From: Selenomonas sp. AE3005
GTDB taxonomy: Bacteria > Bacillota > Negativicutes > Selenomonadales > Selenomonadaceae
Assembly: GCF_000686945.1 (NCBI RefSeq)
Contig: NZ_JMME01000002.1
Location: forward strand, 298,121 to 362,120
Reading direction: 5' to 3'
Length of the DNA stretch: 64,000 nt
Under the pieces are notes generated by a model. It was not told where the DNA came from and did no database searches. It worked only from the letters and a program-made list of their open reading frames with translations. Below, one piece after another: positions 53,592-62,873 of this stretch. Numbering within the stretch: the stretch's first letter is position 1; every line of letters begins with the position of its first letter. A program made the translations under genes and the position numbers.

Positions 53592-53748
53592 ACAAAAATT
53601 TATTATAAAAAGTTAAAATTTTTTTCCGGCGCTATAGTAGGATTTTTTGTATCGGCATGGAATTATATAAACTAAGGTTAGGTGCAATTAAAAATTGAAA
53701 TCTTTAGATGCTCTTTGATGGCAACGGAAGGTTAGGAGGGCTTTTATT

Positions 53749-54522
53749 TTGGAAACGTCAACAATTATTGGTGCAGTAGGTGGTCTTATCTCGGTATTCG
53801 TAGGTATGATCATCAAGGGTGCGCCTATCAGTTCGCTGAATAACCCGGCAGCATTCCTGATTATTATCTGCGGTACATTCTCCTGTTTGTTTACTGCATT
53901 CAATATGAATCAGTTGAAAAATTTGCCTAAGCTGATTAAGATGGCTTTTTTCAAACCGGCGCTGCATGAGAAGTCAGAGCTGCTGAATATGTTCATCGAG
54001 CTTTCGCAGATTGCACGCCGTGAAGGTATTCTGGCGCTGGAAAGTAAGGTACAGGATATTGAGGACCCGTTCTTCCGCACTGGTCTGGGCATGGTCATCG
54101 ATGGTATGGACCCTGAATTCGTGGGTGACGTACTGGACGCAGAACTGGCGATTATGCAGGAACGTCATGCTGAAGGCCGTGCAATGCTGGAGCAGGCAGG
54201 TCTGTATGCTCCTACCCTCGGTGTGTTGGGCGCCGTTATCGGTCTTATCGCCGCCCTGGGTAACTTGAACGACGTTAACAAACTGGGTCACGCTATTGCA
54301 GCAGCATTCGTTGCTACGATTCTGGGTATTTTTACCGCATACGTTGTGTATCTGCCCCTGGCTAACAAACTGAAACTTTTGTCCAAGGCCGAAGTCAGTG
54401 AGAAACGTATGATTATTGAAGGTATTTTGTCTTTGCAGGCTGGCGATTCGCCAACGGCAATTGAAGCTAAGCTGATGGTATTCATTCCTCAGTCCGCACG
54501 TGAAGGCTTGAAGAAGGAGTGA
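53749..54522 (+). CDS. motA: Flagellar motor stator protein MotA
   Basis: 257-aa stator subunit that with MotB channels ions to turn the flagellum. Four helices are visible at about 4-24, 31-50, 148-170 and 180-202. The cytoplasmic loop has the conserved RREGILALESKVQDIEDPFFRTGL with its charged residues for rotor contact, and EQAGLYAPTLGVLGAVIGL is the third helix with the conserved Pro. The TTG start at 53749 is eight bases after AGGAGGG. No flagellar genes other than motB are adjacent. A sigma-28 promoter was looked for but not found. Confidence 0.94.
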   Translation: METSTIIGAVGGLISVFVGMIIKGAPISSLNNPAAFLIIICGTFSCLFTAFNMNQLKNLPKLIKMAFFKPALHEKSELLNMFIELSQIARREGILALESKVQDIEDPFFRTGLGMVIDGMDPEFVGDVLDAELAIMQERHAEGRAMLEQAGLYAPTLGVLGAVIGLIAALGNLNDVNKLGHAIAAAFVATILGIFTAYVVYLPLANKLKLLSKAEVSEKRMIIEGILSLQAGDSPTAIEAKLMVFIPQSAREGLKKE

Positions 54523-54526
54523 TTTA

Positions 54527-55396
54527 ATGGCTAGAAAGAAACATGCCGCTCCCCACGAGGAGCATGAAGGCGAGCCTTGGCTTTTGCCTTATTCTGACCT
54601 GATGACACTTCTGTTGGCATTGTTCATTGCATTGTTCGCTATTTCGCAGACAGACCAGAAAAAGATGGCTGACCTGGCGCAGGCTTTTTCTGCAGCCTTT
54701 AATATGGGCGGTCCTTCCTTCTTTGATAAGGCTGGTCCGAATGTGGGACGGCGTTCGGAACTGATTTCTGACGAGGACCAGGGTAATCATGCCTATCTGG
54801 CGGAAAATCAGCAGCTTGAGGAACTGCAAAAGAAAATGCAGGAATATATCGAGCAGAATAATCTCGACGAGCAGCTGAGCACGCAGCTGGCCGAAGAGGG
54901 GCTGATGATTCGCATTAAAGAACGGGCTTTATTCCCTTCGGGGTCAGCACAGCTGGTGGGACAGGCTAAATCCATTGTTCCGGTGGTGTCAGGGCTGTTG
55001 GCGTCTGTTCCGGAACGCGTGGTCATTTCCGGTCATACGGATAATGTGCCGATTAGTACGCCGCAGTATCCTTCCAACTGGGAACTTAGTTCTTCCCGTG
55101 CCCTGAATCTGATGAAGGCGCTCCTGGCTGCCAATAACGGGCTTAATCCGGCCAGATTTAGTGCTATCGGTTACAGTGAGTATCGTCCGATTGCTGACAA
55201 TAAAACCGAGGCAGGCAAGGCGCAGAACCGCCGGGTAGAAATTTTTATTGCCCGCAATTACCGGTTCAATCCTGAAGAAGGAAAGGCCAGCAAGCAGGAG
55301 GGGTCCACTGACACTACGCCGGCAGGCAGTATGACCAATAATACGCCGTCAACCAGCGGCAGTGCAGGCAGCGGCATTCAGACAACGTCCTATTAA
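54527..55396 (+). CDS. motB: Flagellar motor stator protein MotB
   Basis: 289-aa stator subunit. The single helix (about 20-42, WLLPYSDLMTLLLALFIALF) carries the ion-binding Asp24. A plug/linker region follows, then the OmpA-like peptidoglycan-binding domain with VVISGHTDNVPISTPQYPSN and NRRVEIFI (about 165-245). The C-terminal 40 residues are low-complexity Ser/Thr/Gly and longer than in many MotBs. It starts four bases after motA stops. Whether Na+ or H+ is used cannot be told by sight. Confidence 0.94.
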   Translation: MARKKHAAPHEEHEGEPWLLPYSDLMTLLLALFIALFAISQTDQKKMADLAQAFSAAFNMGGPSFFDKAGPNVGRRSELISDEDQGNHAYLAENQQLEELQKKMQEYIEQNNLDEQLSTQLAEEGLMIRIKERALFPSGSAQLVGQAKSIVPVVSGLLASVPERVVISGHTDNVPISTPQYPSNWELSSSRALNLMKALLAANNGLNPARFSAIGYSEYRPIADNKTEAGKAQNRRVEIFIARNYRFNPEEGKASKQEGSTDTTPAGSMTNNTPSTSGSAGSGIQTTSY

Positions 55397-55409
55397 ATCA
55401 ATAAGATGG

Positions 55410-55436
55410 GCCGGCTTAAACTAGCCGGCTTATTCT
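55410..55436 (+). terminator. Terminator after motB
   Basis: GCCGGCT and AGCCGGC pair around TAAACT (7-bp stem), followed by TTATTCT. Confidence 0.75.
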
Positions 55437-55462
55437 ATGTCTATAGATACAGGAGGTAAGTT

Positions 55463-55840
55463 TTGCTAGTAGGAATAGGGACAGATATTGTAGAAGTGGC
55501 GCGTATGGCCAAGGCTGTTGACAGTCAGCACTTTCAGCAGAGGGTGTTTAGCGCCCGGGAAGTAGAGTATTGTAAGAGCCGGGGCAAACAGGCTGCGCAG
55601 AGCTTTGCCGCCCGTTTTGCGGCCAAGGAAGCTGTGCTGAAGGCTTTTGGAACAGGGCTGCGCGGTGGTTCGCTGTTGGAGATAGAAGTCGTTAATGATG
55701 AACTGGGGTGTCCGCAGGTCAATTTGCAGGGCTTTTGGGCAGCAATGGCCAAAGAAAAAAATGTGAGCAAGGTCTGGCTGTCTTTGACTCACACCAAAGA
55801 ATATGCGGCAGCACAATGTGTAATGGAGGCAGAGAAATGA
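55463..55840 (+). CDS. acpS: Holo-[acyl-carrier-protein] synthase
   Basis: 125-aa 4'-phosphopantetheinyl transferase that activates acyl carrier protein. It opens MLVGIGTDIVEVARM with the metal-binding Asp8, and has FAARFAAKEAVLKAFGTG with the second metal ligand Glu. Start is TTG 55463 after AGGAGGT at 55451-55457. It overlaps the next gene by four bases; acpS-nnr is a common arrangement. Confidence 0.95.
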   Translation: MLVGIGTDIVEVARMAKAVDSQHFQQRVFSAREVEYCKSRGKQAAQSFAARFAAKEAVLKAFGTGLRGGSLLEIEVVNDELGCPQVNLQGFWAAMAKEKNVSKVWLSLTHTKEYAAAQCVMEAEK

Positions 55841-57408
55841 AAATAGCTTTAAGTGAGGAAATGCGTAATATCGACAAAGCTGCAGCAGAAGTATACGGTC
55901 TGCCGGAGTTGCTGCTGATGGAAAGTGCAGGCCACCGTACGGCACAGGCAATGGCCTCTCTGCTGCAGGGCGTGCGTGACAAGTCTATCTGCGTGCTGGC
56001 TGGCAGCGGCAATAATGGCGGCGACGCTCTGGCGGCCTCCCGGTACCTGCAGAATATGGGCGCGAAGGTAAAAGTCTTTCTTACCTGTGAAGAGGCGCAT
56101 TTAAAACCGGCCGCTGCCCGCATGGAAAAAACAGCGGCTCAGATGGGAATCGAGATTCACAAGCTGGAGGAGGACAGGGACTGGAACCGGCTGCACCTGG
56201 CGCTGAAATTCACTGATGCTGTGCTGGACGGATTGCTTGGAACCGGGTTCAAGGGTGAGTTAAAAAAGAAGATTCTGCGTATTATTGAAGAAGTTAATGA
56301 GTCGCAGAAAAAAGTACTGTCCATTGATATTCCCAGCGGCGTGGAGGCTGATACGGGCAGAATTTCCACTGTGGCTGTAGCAGCTGATATGACGTTGACC
56401 CTGGGCCTGCCCAAGGTGGGGCATTTGCTGAGCCCTGGCACGGAAATGACCGGGGAGCTGATTGTGGACGATATTGGTATACCGCAGACGTTGCTGCAAA
56501 GTGACAGCATTCAGCAGGAATTGCTGGACGACAGTCTGGCCACAACACTTTTGCCCTTACGCGGCCATGCCGTGCATAAAGGTGATTGTGGTAAAATCCT
56601 GGTGATTGCCGGCAGTCTGGGGATGACGGGGGCGGCGGCGCTGTCAGCTACGGCGGCGCTCCGGGCCGGAGCCGGGGTTGTGACTCTGGCAGTGCCGGCA
56701 AGTCTGCAGCCGGTGCTGGCGTCACAGCTGCTTGAAGTTATGGTGCAGCCTGTGCCGGAAAAAGAAAAATCAGAGGGTGTTATGGGCGGTGAGGCGGCCT
56801 TAAAGACGCTCTTAGCACTGGCAGAAAAACATGATGCGGTGCTTATTGGACCGGGACTTGGACGAGCCATGGAAACGCAGGAACTCGTGCGTATGTTTGT
56901 CAGCCGGGTTAATAAGCCCTTGATTATGGACGCCGATGCAATCTATGCATACCGCAGTCAGGTGGACGACTTAAGCAAATTGCCCCAGGTGCCGGTGCTG
57001 ACACCCCACTTAGGGGAAATGGCCGGGCTTTTGGGTGTATCTGTGGATGATTTACGTACTTCCCTGCTGCCAATTGTCAGGGAGGCTGCTGCGGAGTATC
57101 AATGTGTGCTGGTGGTGAAAAGCGAGTGTACGATGGTGGTTTATCCTGATGGCATGGCGTTTTTCACGACGAAAGGCAATTCCGGTATGGCCACCGCTGG
57201 CAGCGGCGATGTATTGGCAGGAACAATTGCCGGCCTGACCATGCAGACGGAAAGCGGCCTGGCACCTTTAGCCGGGGTATATCTCCACGGTCTGGCCGGT
57301 GACCTGGCGTATGAGGAGAAAGGTGAGGCCCTGCTGGCCAGTGATATTCGTGAAAAACTTGCCGGAGCCAGAATGGAACTGCGCAAACTGCAGAGTCAAT
57401 TAAAGTAA
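55837..57408 (+). CDS. nnr: Bifunctional NAD(P)H-hydrate epimerase / ADP-dependent dehydratase
   Basis: 523-aa two-domain repair enzyme for damaged nicotinamide cofactors. The N-terminal YjeF_N epimerase domain (1-about 215) has AGSGNNGGDALAASR and SIDIPSGVEADTG. The C-terminal ribokinase-like dehydratase (about 235-523) has HKGDCGKILVIAGS, PVLTPHLGEMAGLLG and the catalytic NSGMATAGSGDVLAGTIAGL. ATG 55837 overlaps the acpS stop; the longer frame upstream is inside acpS. Confidence 0.95.
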   Translation: MKIALSEEMRNIDKAAAEVYGLPELLLMESAGHRTAQAMASLLQGVRDKSICVLAGSGNNGGDALAASRYLQNMGAKVKVFLTCEEAHLKPAAARMEKTAAQMGIEIHKLEEDRDWNRLHLALKFTDAVLDGLLGTGFKGELKKKILRIIEEVNESQKKVLSIDIPSGVEADTGRISTVAVAADMTLTLGLPKVGHLLSPGTEMTGELIVDDIGIPQTLLQSDSIQQELLDDSLATTLLPLRGHAVHKGDCGKILVIAGSLGMTGAAALSATAALRAGAGVVTLAVPASLQPVLASQLLEVMVQPVPEKEKSEGVMGGEAALKTLLALAEKHDAVLIGPGLGRAMETQELVRMFVSRVNKPLIMDADAIYAYRSQVDDLSKLPQVPVLTPHLGEMAGLLGVSVDDLRTSLLPIVREAAAEYQCVLVVKSECTMVVYPDGMAFFTTKGNSGMATAGSGDVLAGTIAGLTMQTESGLAPLAGVYLHGLAGDLAYEEKGEALLASDIREKLAGARMELRKLQSQLK

Positions 57409-57418
57409 CAATCATTCC

Positions 57419-57447
57419 TTGACATTTGTACACTGTAGGAATAAAAT
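57419..57447 (+). promoter_or_regulatory. Sigma-70 promoter of ilvE
   Basis: TTGACA (57419-57424), 17-base spacer, TAAAAT (57442-57447), 34 bases before the start. Confidence 0.85.
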
Positions 57448-57481
57448 AAAGTTACTTTGATGATAGAAAAGGGGTTTTAGT

Positions 57482-58504
57482 ATGGCAAGTGTAAATGTTG
57501 ACTGGTCAAATTTAGGGTTTAGCTATCGTCCGATTTCTAAGCGCTATGTGGCTAATTTTAAAAATGGCAAGTGGGAGCAGGGTGGCCTGACTGAGGATGC
57601 TAATATTGTCCTCAATGAATGTGCCGGTATCCTGCAATACTGCCAGGAAGTGTTTGAAGGACTCAAGGCTTATAGGACAAAAGACGGCCGTGTAGTGACC
57701 TTCAGACCGGACCTCAATGCCAAGCGTATGATGGATTCTGCTAAGCGTCTGGTTATGCCGCCGGTTCCTGAGGAGATGTTCCTGGAGGCTGTTGACCAGG
57801 TCGTTGCTGCCAATAAAGACTGGATTCCCCCCTTTGAATCTGGCGGTGCCCTGTATCTGCGTCCGTATCTTTTTGCTACGGGCCCTGTTATCGGTGTAAA
57901 GCCCTCTGATGAATATCAGTTCCGTCTGTTTGGTACGCCGGTAGGCTCTTACTTCAAAGATGGCATTAAGCCCATCACAATTTGTGTCAGTGACTTTGAC
58001 CGTGCTGCTCCACACGGTACCGGTGATATCAAGGCCGGCCTGAACTATGCAATGAGTCTGCACCCGTACATTCTCGCGCATGAAAAGGGCTTTGATGAAA
58101 ATATGTATTTGGATGCAGCTACCCGTACTTATGTTGAGGAAACCGGCGGCGCTAACTTCCTCTTTGTGACGAAGGACAATGTCATTGTTACGCCGAAATC
58201 CGATTCGATTCTGCCGTCCATTACGCGCCGTTCGCTCGTAGCGTTGGCGGAAAAACTGGGCTACAAAGTTGAGCATCGTCCGGTTAAGTTTACGGAACTC
58301 GAAGACTTTGCCGAGGCTGGTCTTTGCGGTACGGCTGCCGTTATCTGTCCTGTAGGCCGGGTTGTGGACAAGGATAAGACGATTTCCTTCCCGAGCGGCA
58401 TGGAAGAAATGGGCCCGGTTCTGACCAAACTCTACAACACGCTGCGTGGTGTACAGCTCGGTACGGTAGAGGCGCCGGCAGGCTGGATTCGCGAAATCAA
58501 ATAA
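57482..58504 (+). CDS. ilvE: Branched-chain amino acid aminotransferase
   Basis: 340-aa fold-type IV PLP aminotransferase making valine, leucine and isoleucine from their keto acids with glutamate. It has QEVFEGLKAYRTKDG, RPYLFATGPVIGVKPSDEY, the catalytic-lysine segment GTGDIKAGLNYAMSL, and the signature EETGGANFLFVTKDNVIVTPKSDSILPSITR. The length (about 340-360) fits the longer IlvE group. Monocistronic with a strong promoter and perfect terminator. Confidence 0.95.
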   Translation: MASVNVDWSNLGFSYRPISKRYVANFKNGKWEQGGLTEDANIVLNECAGILQYCQEVFEGLKAYRTKDGRVVTFRPDLNAKRMMDSAKRLVMPPVPEEMFLEAVDQVVAANKDWIPPFESGGALYLRPYLFATGPVIGVKPSDEYQFRLFGTPVGSYFKDGIKPITICVSDFDRAAPHGTGDIKAGLNYAMSLHPYILAHEKGFDENMYLDAATRTYVEETGGANFLFVTKDNVIVTPKSDSILPSITRRSLVALAEKLGYKVEHRPVKFTELEDFAEAGLCGTAAVICPVGRVVDKDKTISFPSGMEEMGPVLTKLYNTLRGVQLGTVEAPAGWIREIK

Positions 58505-58518
58505 ATACAGTTAACATT

Positions 58519-58553
58519 AGGATTTGTCCTTTTAGGAGGACAAATCCTTTTTT
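58519..58553 (+). terminator. Terminator after ilvE
   Basis: AGGATTTGTCCT pairs with AGGACAAATCCT, followed by seven T. Confidence 0.94.
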
Positions 58554-58617
58554 GTAAATGATTTTCATAAAAATTTTAGAAAAAAGGATTAAAATTACTT
58601 ATTGTGACAAGGAGTTC

Positions 58618-58646
58618 TTTACAAGGAACACGAATATTTTTATAAT
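58618..58646 (+). promoter_or_regulatory. Sigma-70 promoter of cdaA-cdaR
   Basis: TTTACA (58618-58623), 17-base spacer, TATAAT (58641-58646), 39 bases before cdaA. Confidence 0.85.
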
Positions 58647-58685
58647 GAAAATAGTGACTGCAGTTTATTTGAGGAGTTTTGTTTT

Positions 58686-59525
58686 ATGCCGATTGATATC
58701 ACATTGCCAACACAATTCCATGGCATCCTGTCCACGATTGGATGGTTTGATGTTCTGGATATCCTGATTGTGGCGGTAATTTTGTATAAAGTATATGAAA
58801 TGTTGCAGGATACGCGGGCCATCACCCTGGTGAAGGGGATATTGGTGCTGCTGGGTGTGACCATGGTGTGCAGCTGGTTTGACCTGCATGTTATATCCTG
58901 GCTGCTGCAAAAGGCTGTGACGCTGCTGTTTGTGGCTTTGCCGATTGTTTTTCAGCCGGAACTCAGGCGTGCCCTGGAGCATTTGGGGCAGGGAACATTT
59001 TTTGCGTCGTCAAATCTGTTGAATGATGAAGAGGCCAGAAATGTGGCCAAGGAGATTACCAAGGCAGTAAAGCAGCTGGCAGCAACGAAAACAGGGGCGC
59101 TTTTGGTTATCGAACGTGATATGGGGCTCAATGATGTCTGCGACACAGGTATTCAGATAGAAGGACTTATTTCCGCAGAATTTCTGCTTAATGTATTTAT
59201 TGTCAATACGCCGCTGCATGATGGGGCGTCCGTAATTCGCGGCAACCGTCTGATTGCCGCCGGCTGTCTGCTGCCGCTGACGGAAAATCGGCGCTTGTCC
59301 ACGGAACTTGGTACCCGTCATCGGGCGGCAATTGGTCTGTCGGAACAGTGTGATGCCCTGATTGTGGTAGTCAGTGAGGAAACCGGTACGATATCCATTG
59401 CGGAAAATGGCCATATCATGCGTCATCTCAGCCCTGAATATCTGCAGGAACTGCTGATGCCGGCTTTTGAGGCGCCCAAAACAAATATCAAGGATATGGT
59501 ACGGAGCTGGAGGGGTAAGGTATGA
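58686..59525 (+). CDS. cdaA: Diadenylate cyclase CdaA
   Basis: 279-aa membrane enzyme making cyclic di-AMP from two ATP. Three hydrophobic helices span about 18-85 (VLDILIVAVILYKVYEML, LVKGILVLLGVTMVC, WLLQKAVTLLFVALPIVF), followed by the DAC domain with the two catalytic signatures LHDGASVIRG and GTRHRAAIGLSE. The second messenger controls potassium and osmolyte transport and wall homeostasis in Firmicutes. Its regulator CdaR overlaps by four bases, but glmM, the usual third gene, does not follow. Confidence 0.96.
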   Translation: MPIDITLPTQFHGILSTIGWFDVLDILIVAVILYKVYEMLQDTRAITLVKGILVLLGVTMVCSWFDLHVISWLLQKAVTLLFVALPIVFQPELRRALEHLGQGTFFASSNLLNDEEARNVAKEITKAVKQLAATKTGALLVIERDMGLNDVCDTGIQIEGLISAEFLLNVFIVNTPLHDGASVIRGNRLIAAGCLLPLTENRRLSTELGTRHRAAIGLSEQCDALIVVVSEETGTISIAENGHIMRHLSPEYLQELLMPAFEAPKTNIKDMVRSWRGKV

Positions 59526-60469
59526 TTGCTAGATTTCGCAACCTCGTGCAGCATAATTTAGCCGCCAAGATTGTGGCGGTTTTAGTAGCCGTAATTCTTT
59601 GGGGCTACGTGATGAATGACCAGAATCCTTCGATTGAAGGTTCCTTTAATGCTCAGGTAAAGCTGATAAATGTGCCGGATGGTTATAAGGTTATCCAGAG
59701 TACAGAGACCATCAAAATAACAGTAAAGGGGCCGCGTTCGCTGTTTGCTGCCAATGGGGACAAAAACTTCCAGGCGCATGTGGATATGCAGGAGGCCAAA
59801 AGCGGTAAAGGCAGTTATAAGGTCAAGGTGGACATGCCGCAGGGCTTTGAACTCGTAGAAGTTCAGCCGGACACTGTGGACGTGGAGCTGGACCCCATTG
59901 TACGCCGTAAGGTCCGGGCTGATATTAGCGTGAATGGTTCGCCGGCGTCCGGCGTGACGGTGGCCAAGGTCAGCCAGGCCAGTGCGGAGGTCATGATTGA
60001 AGGACCGTCCAAAGCCGTAAGCGAAGTGGAACGGGTTATCGGCTATGTGGGGCTTACCAACAAGAATGATGTTGACTTTGCCCTGCAGGTGCCGCTGACG
60101 GCTATCAACAACGATGGCCGTGAGGTTCAGGGAATCACGATACAGCCGGCGACGATGTATGTGGCGGTACAGATGGCCAGGGGTCTGACCAAGAAAATAG
60201 TATCTATTCGTCCTGTTACGGATAATGACCTGCCACAGAATTTAGAACTGGTAAGCATGAAACCGAATCCGCTGCAGATTGAAATAGCTGGTGCGGAGAA
60301 TATCATTTCCAATCTTACCACGGTAGCTACGGAAAAGATTTCCCTGGCTGATGTGGTGGGCAATACGGATAAGACCGTTAAACTAGCGCTGCCACCGGGA
60401 GTGACCGTTACCAATCACGATGTGCTGGTACGTATTGTGGTGAAGGAAAAACAAAACACTAAAAGTTAA
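59522..60469 (+). CDS. cdaR: CdaA regulatory protein CdaR (YbbR domains)
   Basis: 315-aa protein with one N-terminal helix (about 15-32, AAKIVAVLVAVILWGYVM) and an extracytoplasmic region of about four YbbR repeats of some 80 residues, recognisable by spaced V-x-I-x-x-P patterns such as IKITVKGPRSLFA, VTVAKVSQASAEVMIEGPSK and LQIEIAGAENIIS. It binds and modulates CdaA. ATGA overlap with cdaA shows translational coupling. Length and domain number are usual for a diderm or monoderm Firmicute. Confidence 0.93.
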   Translation: MIARFRNLVQHNLAAKIVAVLVAVILWGYVMNDQNPSIEGSFNAQVKLINVPDGYKVIQSTETIKITVKGPRSLFAANGDKNFQAHVDMQEAKSGKGSYKVKVDMPQGFELVEVQPDTVDVELDPIVRRKVRADISVNGSPASGVTVAKVSQASAEVMIEGPSKAVSEVERVIGYVGLTNKNDVDFALQVPLTAINNDGREVQGITIQPATMYVAVQMARGLTKKIVSIRPVTDNDLPQNLELVSMKPNPLQIEIAGAENIISNLTTVATEKISLADVVGNTDKTVKLALPPGVTVTNHDVLVRIVVKEKQNTKS

Positions 60470-60489
60470 TAATGGAGTGAAGGTTACAA

Positions 60490-62103
60490 GTGATTAGAAT
60501 AAAAAATATGCAGGTGCCCTTTGATGAACAACGGTCACTTGCACAGCTTGCAGCCAAACGCTTGCAATTACCACCTCAGGCCGTTACTGAGGTGGTAATT
60601 GTGCGTAAGGCTGTGGACGCCCGCCGGTATCATGGTGCGCCTGTGCAGTTTGTCTATATGCTGGACGTGAAGATAAATATGCCGGAAAAAGATGTATTAA
60701 AAAGACTGCGCAAGGATAAAAATCTCGAACAGGTAAAGCCGGCAAAACGCCCCGAGGTACAGACACGCCAGCGCCGGGCAGAAGATTTGCGCCCCGTGGT
60801 CGTGGGCTTTGGCCCAGCCGGGATGTTTGCTGCACTGACACTGGCCAAGGCCGGCTGGCAGCCGTTGGTACTCGAACGGGGCGGCGACGTGGACAGCCGG
60901 CAGGCAGCGATAGAACGTTTTTGGCAGACGGGCGTACTCGATGAACGCTCGAATGTACAGTTTGGTGAAGGTGGCGCCGGCACTTTTTCGGATGGTAAAC
61001 TAACCACCAGAATCAGCGATGTGCATATTCAGGATGTGCTGTCGGCCTTTATTGCTGCCGGTGCTCCGGCGGAGATTCGTTACCTGCATAAGCCGCATAT
61101 CGGAACAGACCTGCTACGCGGTGTAGTGAAAAACATCCGGCAGGAAATAATCCGCCTGGGCGGTGAGGTGCGTTTTAATGCTCAAGTGACGGATATGGAA
61201 ATTGAGCAGGGACGCATACAGGCACTGCTGGTCAATGATGAAGAACGCATACCCTGTGCGGATGTATTCTTAGGTATCGGTCATTCGGCCCGTGATACAT
61301 ACCGTATGCTGCTGGCCAAAGGCCTTAGAATGGAGGCCAAACCTTTTGCGATGGGAGTGCGGATAGAACATCCGCAGGAATTTATCGACAGGGCACAGTA
61401 TGGCGAAGATGCCGGCAATCCGCTGCTGCCGGTAGCAGATTATGCCCTTACCTATAAAGACCCGAAAACGGGACGGGGGGCGTATTCCTTCTGTATGTGT
61501 CCCGGTGGTCAGGTGGTGGCAGCCACTTCTTTACAAGGACATGTATGCACAAATGGTATGAGCAATTACCGGCGTGATTCGGGAACAGCTAACAGTGCGC
61601 TGCTGGTGCAGGTAGGACCAGAGGATTTTGGTCAGGAAGTACTGGCCGGCATGGCTCTGCAGGATAAGCTGGAACAGCTGGCCTTTACTTTGGGCGGCGC
61701 AAATTACTGCGCGCCGGCGCAGACAGTGGGCGACTTTTTAGGCGGTACCAGCGGTTCTACGCAGTTTTTGACGGCACCGACATATCAGCCCGGGGTTAAG
61801 GCTGCTGACCTGCATAAATGTCTGCCGGCTTTCATTACAAAGACACTGGAGGGGGCGCTGCCGTACTTTGATGGCAAGATAAAAGGCTTTGCCAATCCCG
61901 GCGTGGTAATGACTGGTGTTGAGGCCCGTTCCTCGGCTCCCTGCCGCATACGCCGTGAACGGGAGTCAATGCTGGCCGAAGGTTTGTCAGGCCTTTATCC
62001 GATGGGTGAGGGGGCTGGCTACGCCGGCGGCATAATGAGTGCGGCTGTCGATGGCATGAAGGCGGCGCTGGCATTTTTACAGGTAAACGCAGTAAAGCAG
62101 TAG
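60490..62103 (+). CDS. FAD-dependent oxidoreductase of the COG2509 type
   Basis: 537-aa flavoprotein of uncharacterised function. The first about 95 residues form a separate small domain (VTEVVIVRKAVDARRYHGAP), then the FAD-binding Rossmann motif VVGFGPAGMFAALTLAKAGW, the GGxGT-type GEGGAGTFSDGKLTTR, and the C-terminal FAD motif GLYPMGEGAGYAGGIMSAAVDG. Homologues are annotated as uncharacterised FAD-dependent dehydrogenases. Start is GTG 60490 with GTGAAGG upstream. It follows cdaR by 20 bases where glmM is usual, so it may share that transcript; any link to c-di-AMP is speculative. Confidence 0.85.
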   Translation: MIRIKNMQVPFDEQRSLAQLAAKRLQLPPQAVTEVVIVRKAVDARRYHGAPVQFVYMLDVKINMPEKDVLKRLRKDKNLEQVKPAKRPEVQTRQRRAEDLRPVVVGFGPAGMFAALTLAKAGWQPLVLERGGDVDSRQAAIERFWQTGVLDERSNVQFGEGGAGTFSDGKLTTRISDVHIQDVLSAFIAAGAPAEIRYLHKPHIGTDLLRGVVKNIRQEIIRLGGEVRFNAQVTDMEIEQGRIQALLVNDEERIPCADVFLGIGHSARDTYRMLLAKGLRMEAKPFAMGVRIEHPQEFIDRAQYGEDAGNPLLPVADYALTYKDPKTGRGAYSFCMCPGGQVVAATSLQGHVCTNGMSNYRRDSGTANSALLVQVGPEDFGQEVLAGMALQDKLEQLAFTLGGANYCAPAQTVGDFLGGTSGSTQFLTAPTYQPGVKAADLHKCLPAFITKTLEGALPYFDGKIKGFANPGVVMTGVEARSSAPCRIRRERESMLAEGLSGLYPMGEGAGYAGGIMSAAVDGMKAALAFLQVNAVKQ

Positions 62104-62161
62104 GAATTAAAGTTAAAATATGATAAAATAGTATGTGATAAATTGTGCGGGAGGGATTATT

Positions 62162-62413
62162 ATGGTCAGCGAAGAAACTATGATGTTTAAAATCGGTGCT
62201 GATGAAAATAAAGCGGAGTCTATTATCCGTCAGGCCAGCATGGCAATGGAGGAAAAAGGCTACAATCCGGTAAATCAGCTGGTAGGTTACCTGCTGTCCG
62301 GTGACCCGGCTTATGTAACCAGTTACAAGGAGGCACGGAGCCTGATTCGTAAACTGGAAAGAGATGAATTGTTGGAGGAACTGGTGCGTTCCTATCTGGA
62401 GAGACTTAAATGA
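62162..62413 (+). CDS. ireB: IreB family regulatory phosphoprotein (UPF0297)
   Basis: 83-aa small helical protein of the UPF0297/IreB family, which in Enterococcus is phosphorylated by the IreK serine/threonine kinase and affects cephalosporin tolerance. The sequence [40 protein letters not shown] and [18 protein letters not shown] is highly characteristic. ATG 62162 follows GGGAGGG; a TTG-type extension upstream is not needed. It overlaps ruvX by four bases, in the standard ireB-ruvX-DUF1292-mltG order of Firmicutes. Confidence 0.94.
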   Translation: MVSEETMMFKIGADENKAESIIRQASMAMEEKGYNPVNQLVGYLLSGDPAYVTSYKEARSLIRKLERDELLEELVRSYLERLK

Positions 62414-62826
62414 AACGTTATATGTCCCTGGATATCGGTGACAGAACCGTAGGCATTGCCGTTAGTGACCTGCTTGGGCTTACCGCCCAGGGGGTGGAAA
62501 CAATTCGCCGTAAATCACTGGAAGAGGATTTACAGCGTCTTGATGAGCTCATTGCGGAGTATGAGGTAGATGAACTGGTTTCCGGTTATCCTAAGAATAT
62601 GAATGGTACGGAAGGAGAACGCTGCGAAATCGTTAAGGATTTCATGGCTGAAGTCAGCAAGCGCCACCCCGATTTACCGGTGCATTTTTGGGATGAGCGT
62701 CTGTCTACGGTGGCAGCTGCGCGCTCACTAATCGAGGCTGATGTGTCAAGGAAAAAGCGCCGCAAAGTCATTGATAAGATGGCTGCAGTATTTATCTTGC
62801 AGGGCTGGCTTGACAGCATCCGCTAA
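62410..62826 (+). CDS. ruvX: RuvX/YqgF Holliday junction resolvase-like nuclease
   Basis: 138-aa RNase H-fold protein involved in pre-16S rRNA 5' maturation and classed as a putative Holliday junction resolvase. Acidic catalytic motifs are [15 protein letters not shown] at the N terminus, a central [16 protein letters not shown] and [15 protein letters not shown], with a C-terminal [14 protein letters not shown]. Length is standard. It is coupled to ireB through ATGA. Confidence 0.95.
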   Translation: MKRYMSLDIGDRTVGIAVSDLLGLTAQGVETIRRKSLEEDLQRLDELIAEYEVDELVSGYPKNMNGTEGERCEIVKDFMAEVSKRHPDLPVHFWDERLSTVAAARSLIEADVSRKKRRKVIDKMAAVFILQGWLDSIR

Positions 62827-62873
62827 AATAGGCTAAACTACATTTGACTTATTTTTACAAGAGGTGAACGAAT

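Noticed and set aside
53592-53748. Sigma-28 flagellar promoter for motA
   Set aside because: TAAA- and GC.ATA-like elements occur (about 53614-53636) but their spacing is 11 rather than about 15 bases, so the match is not credible.
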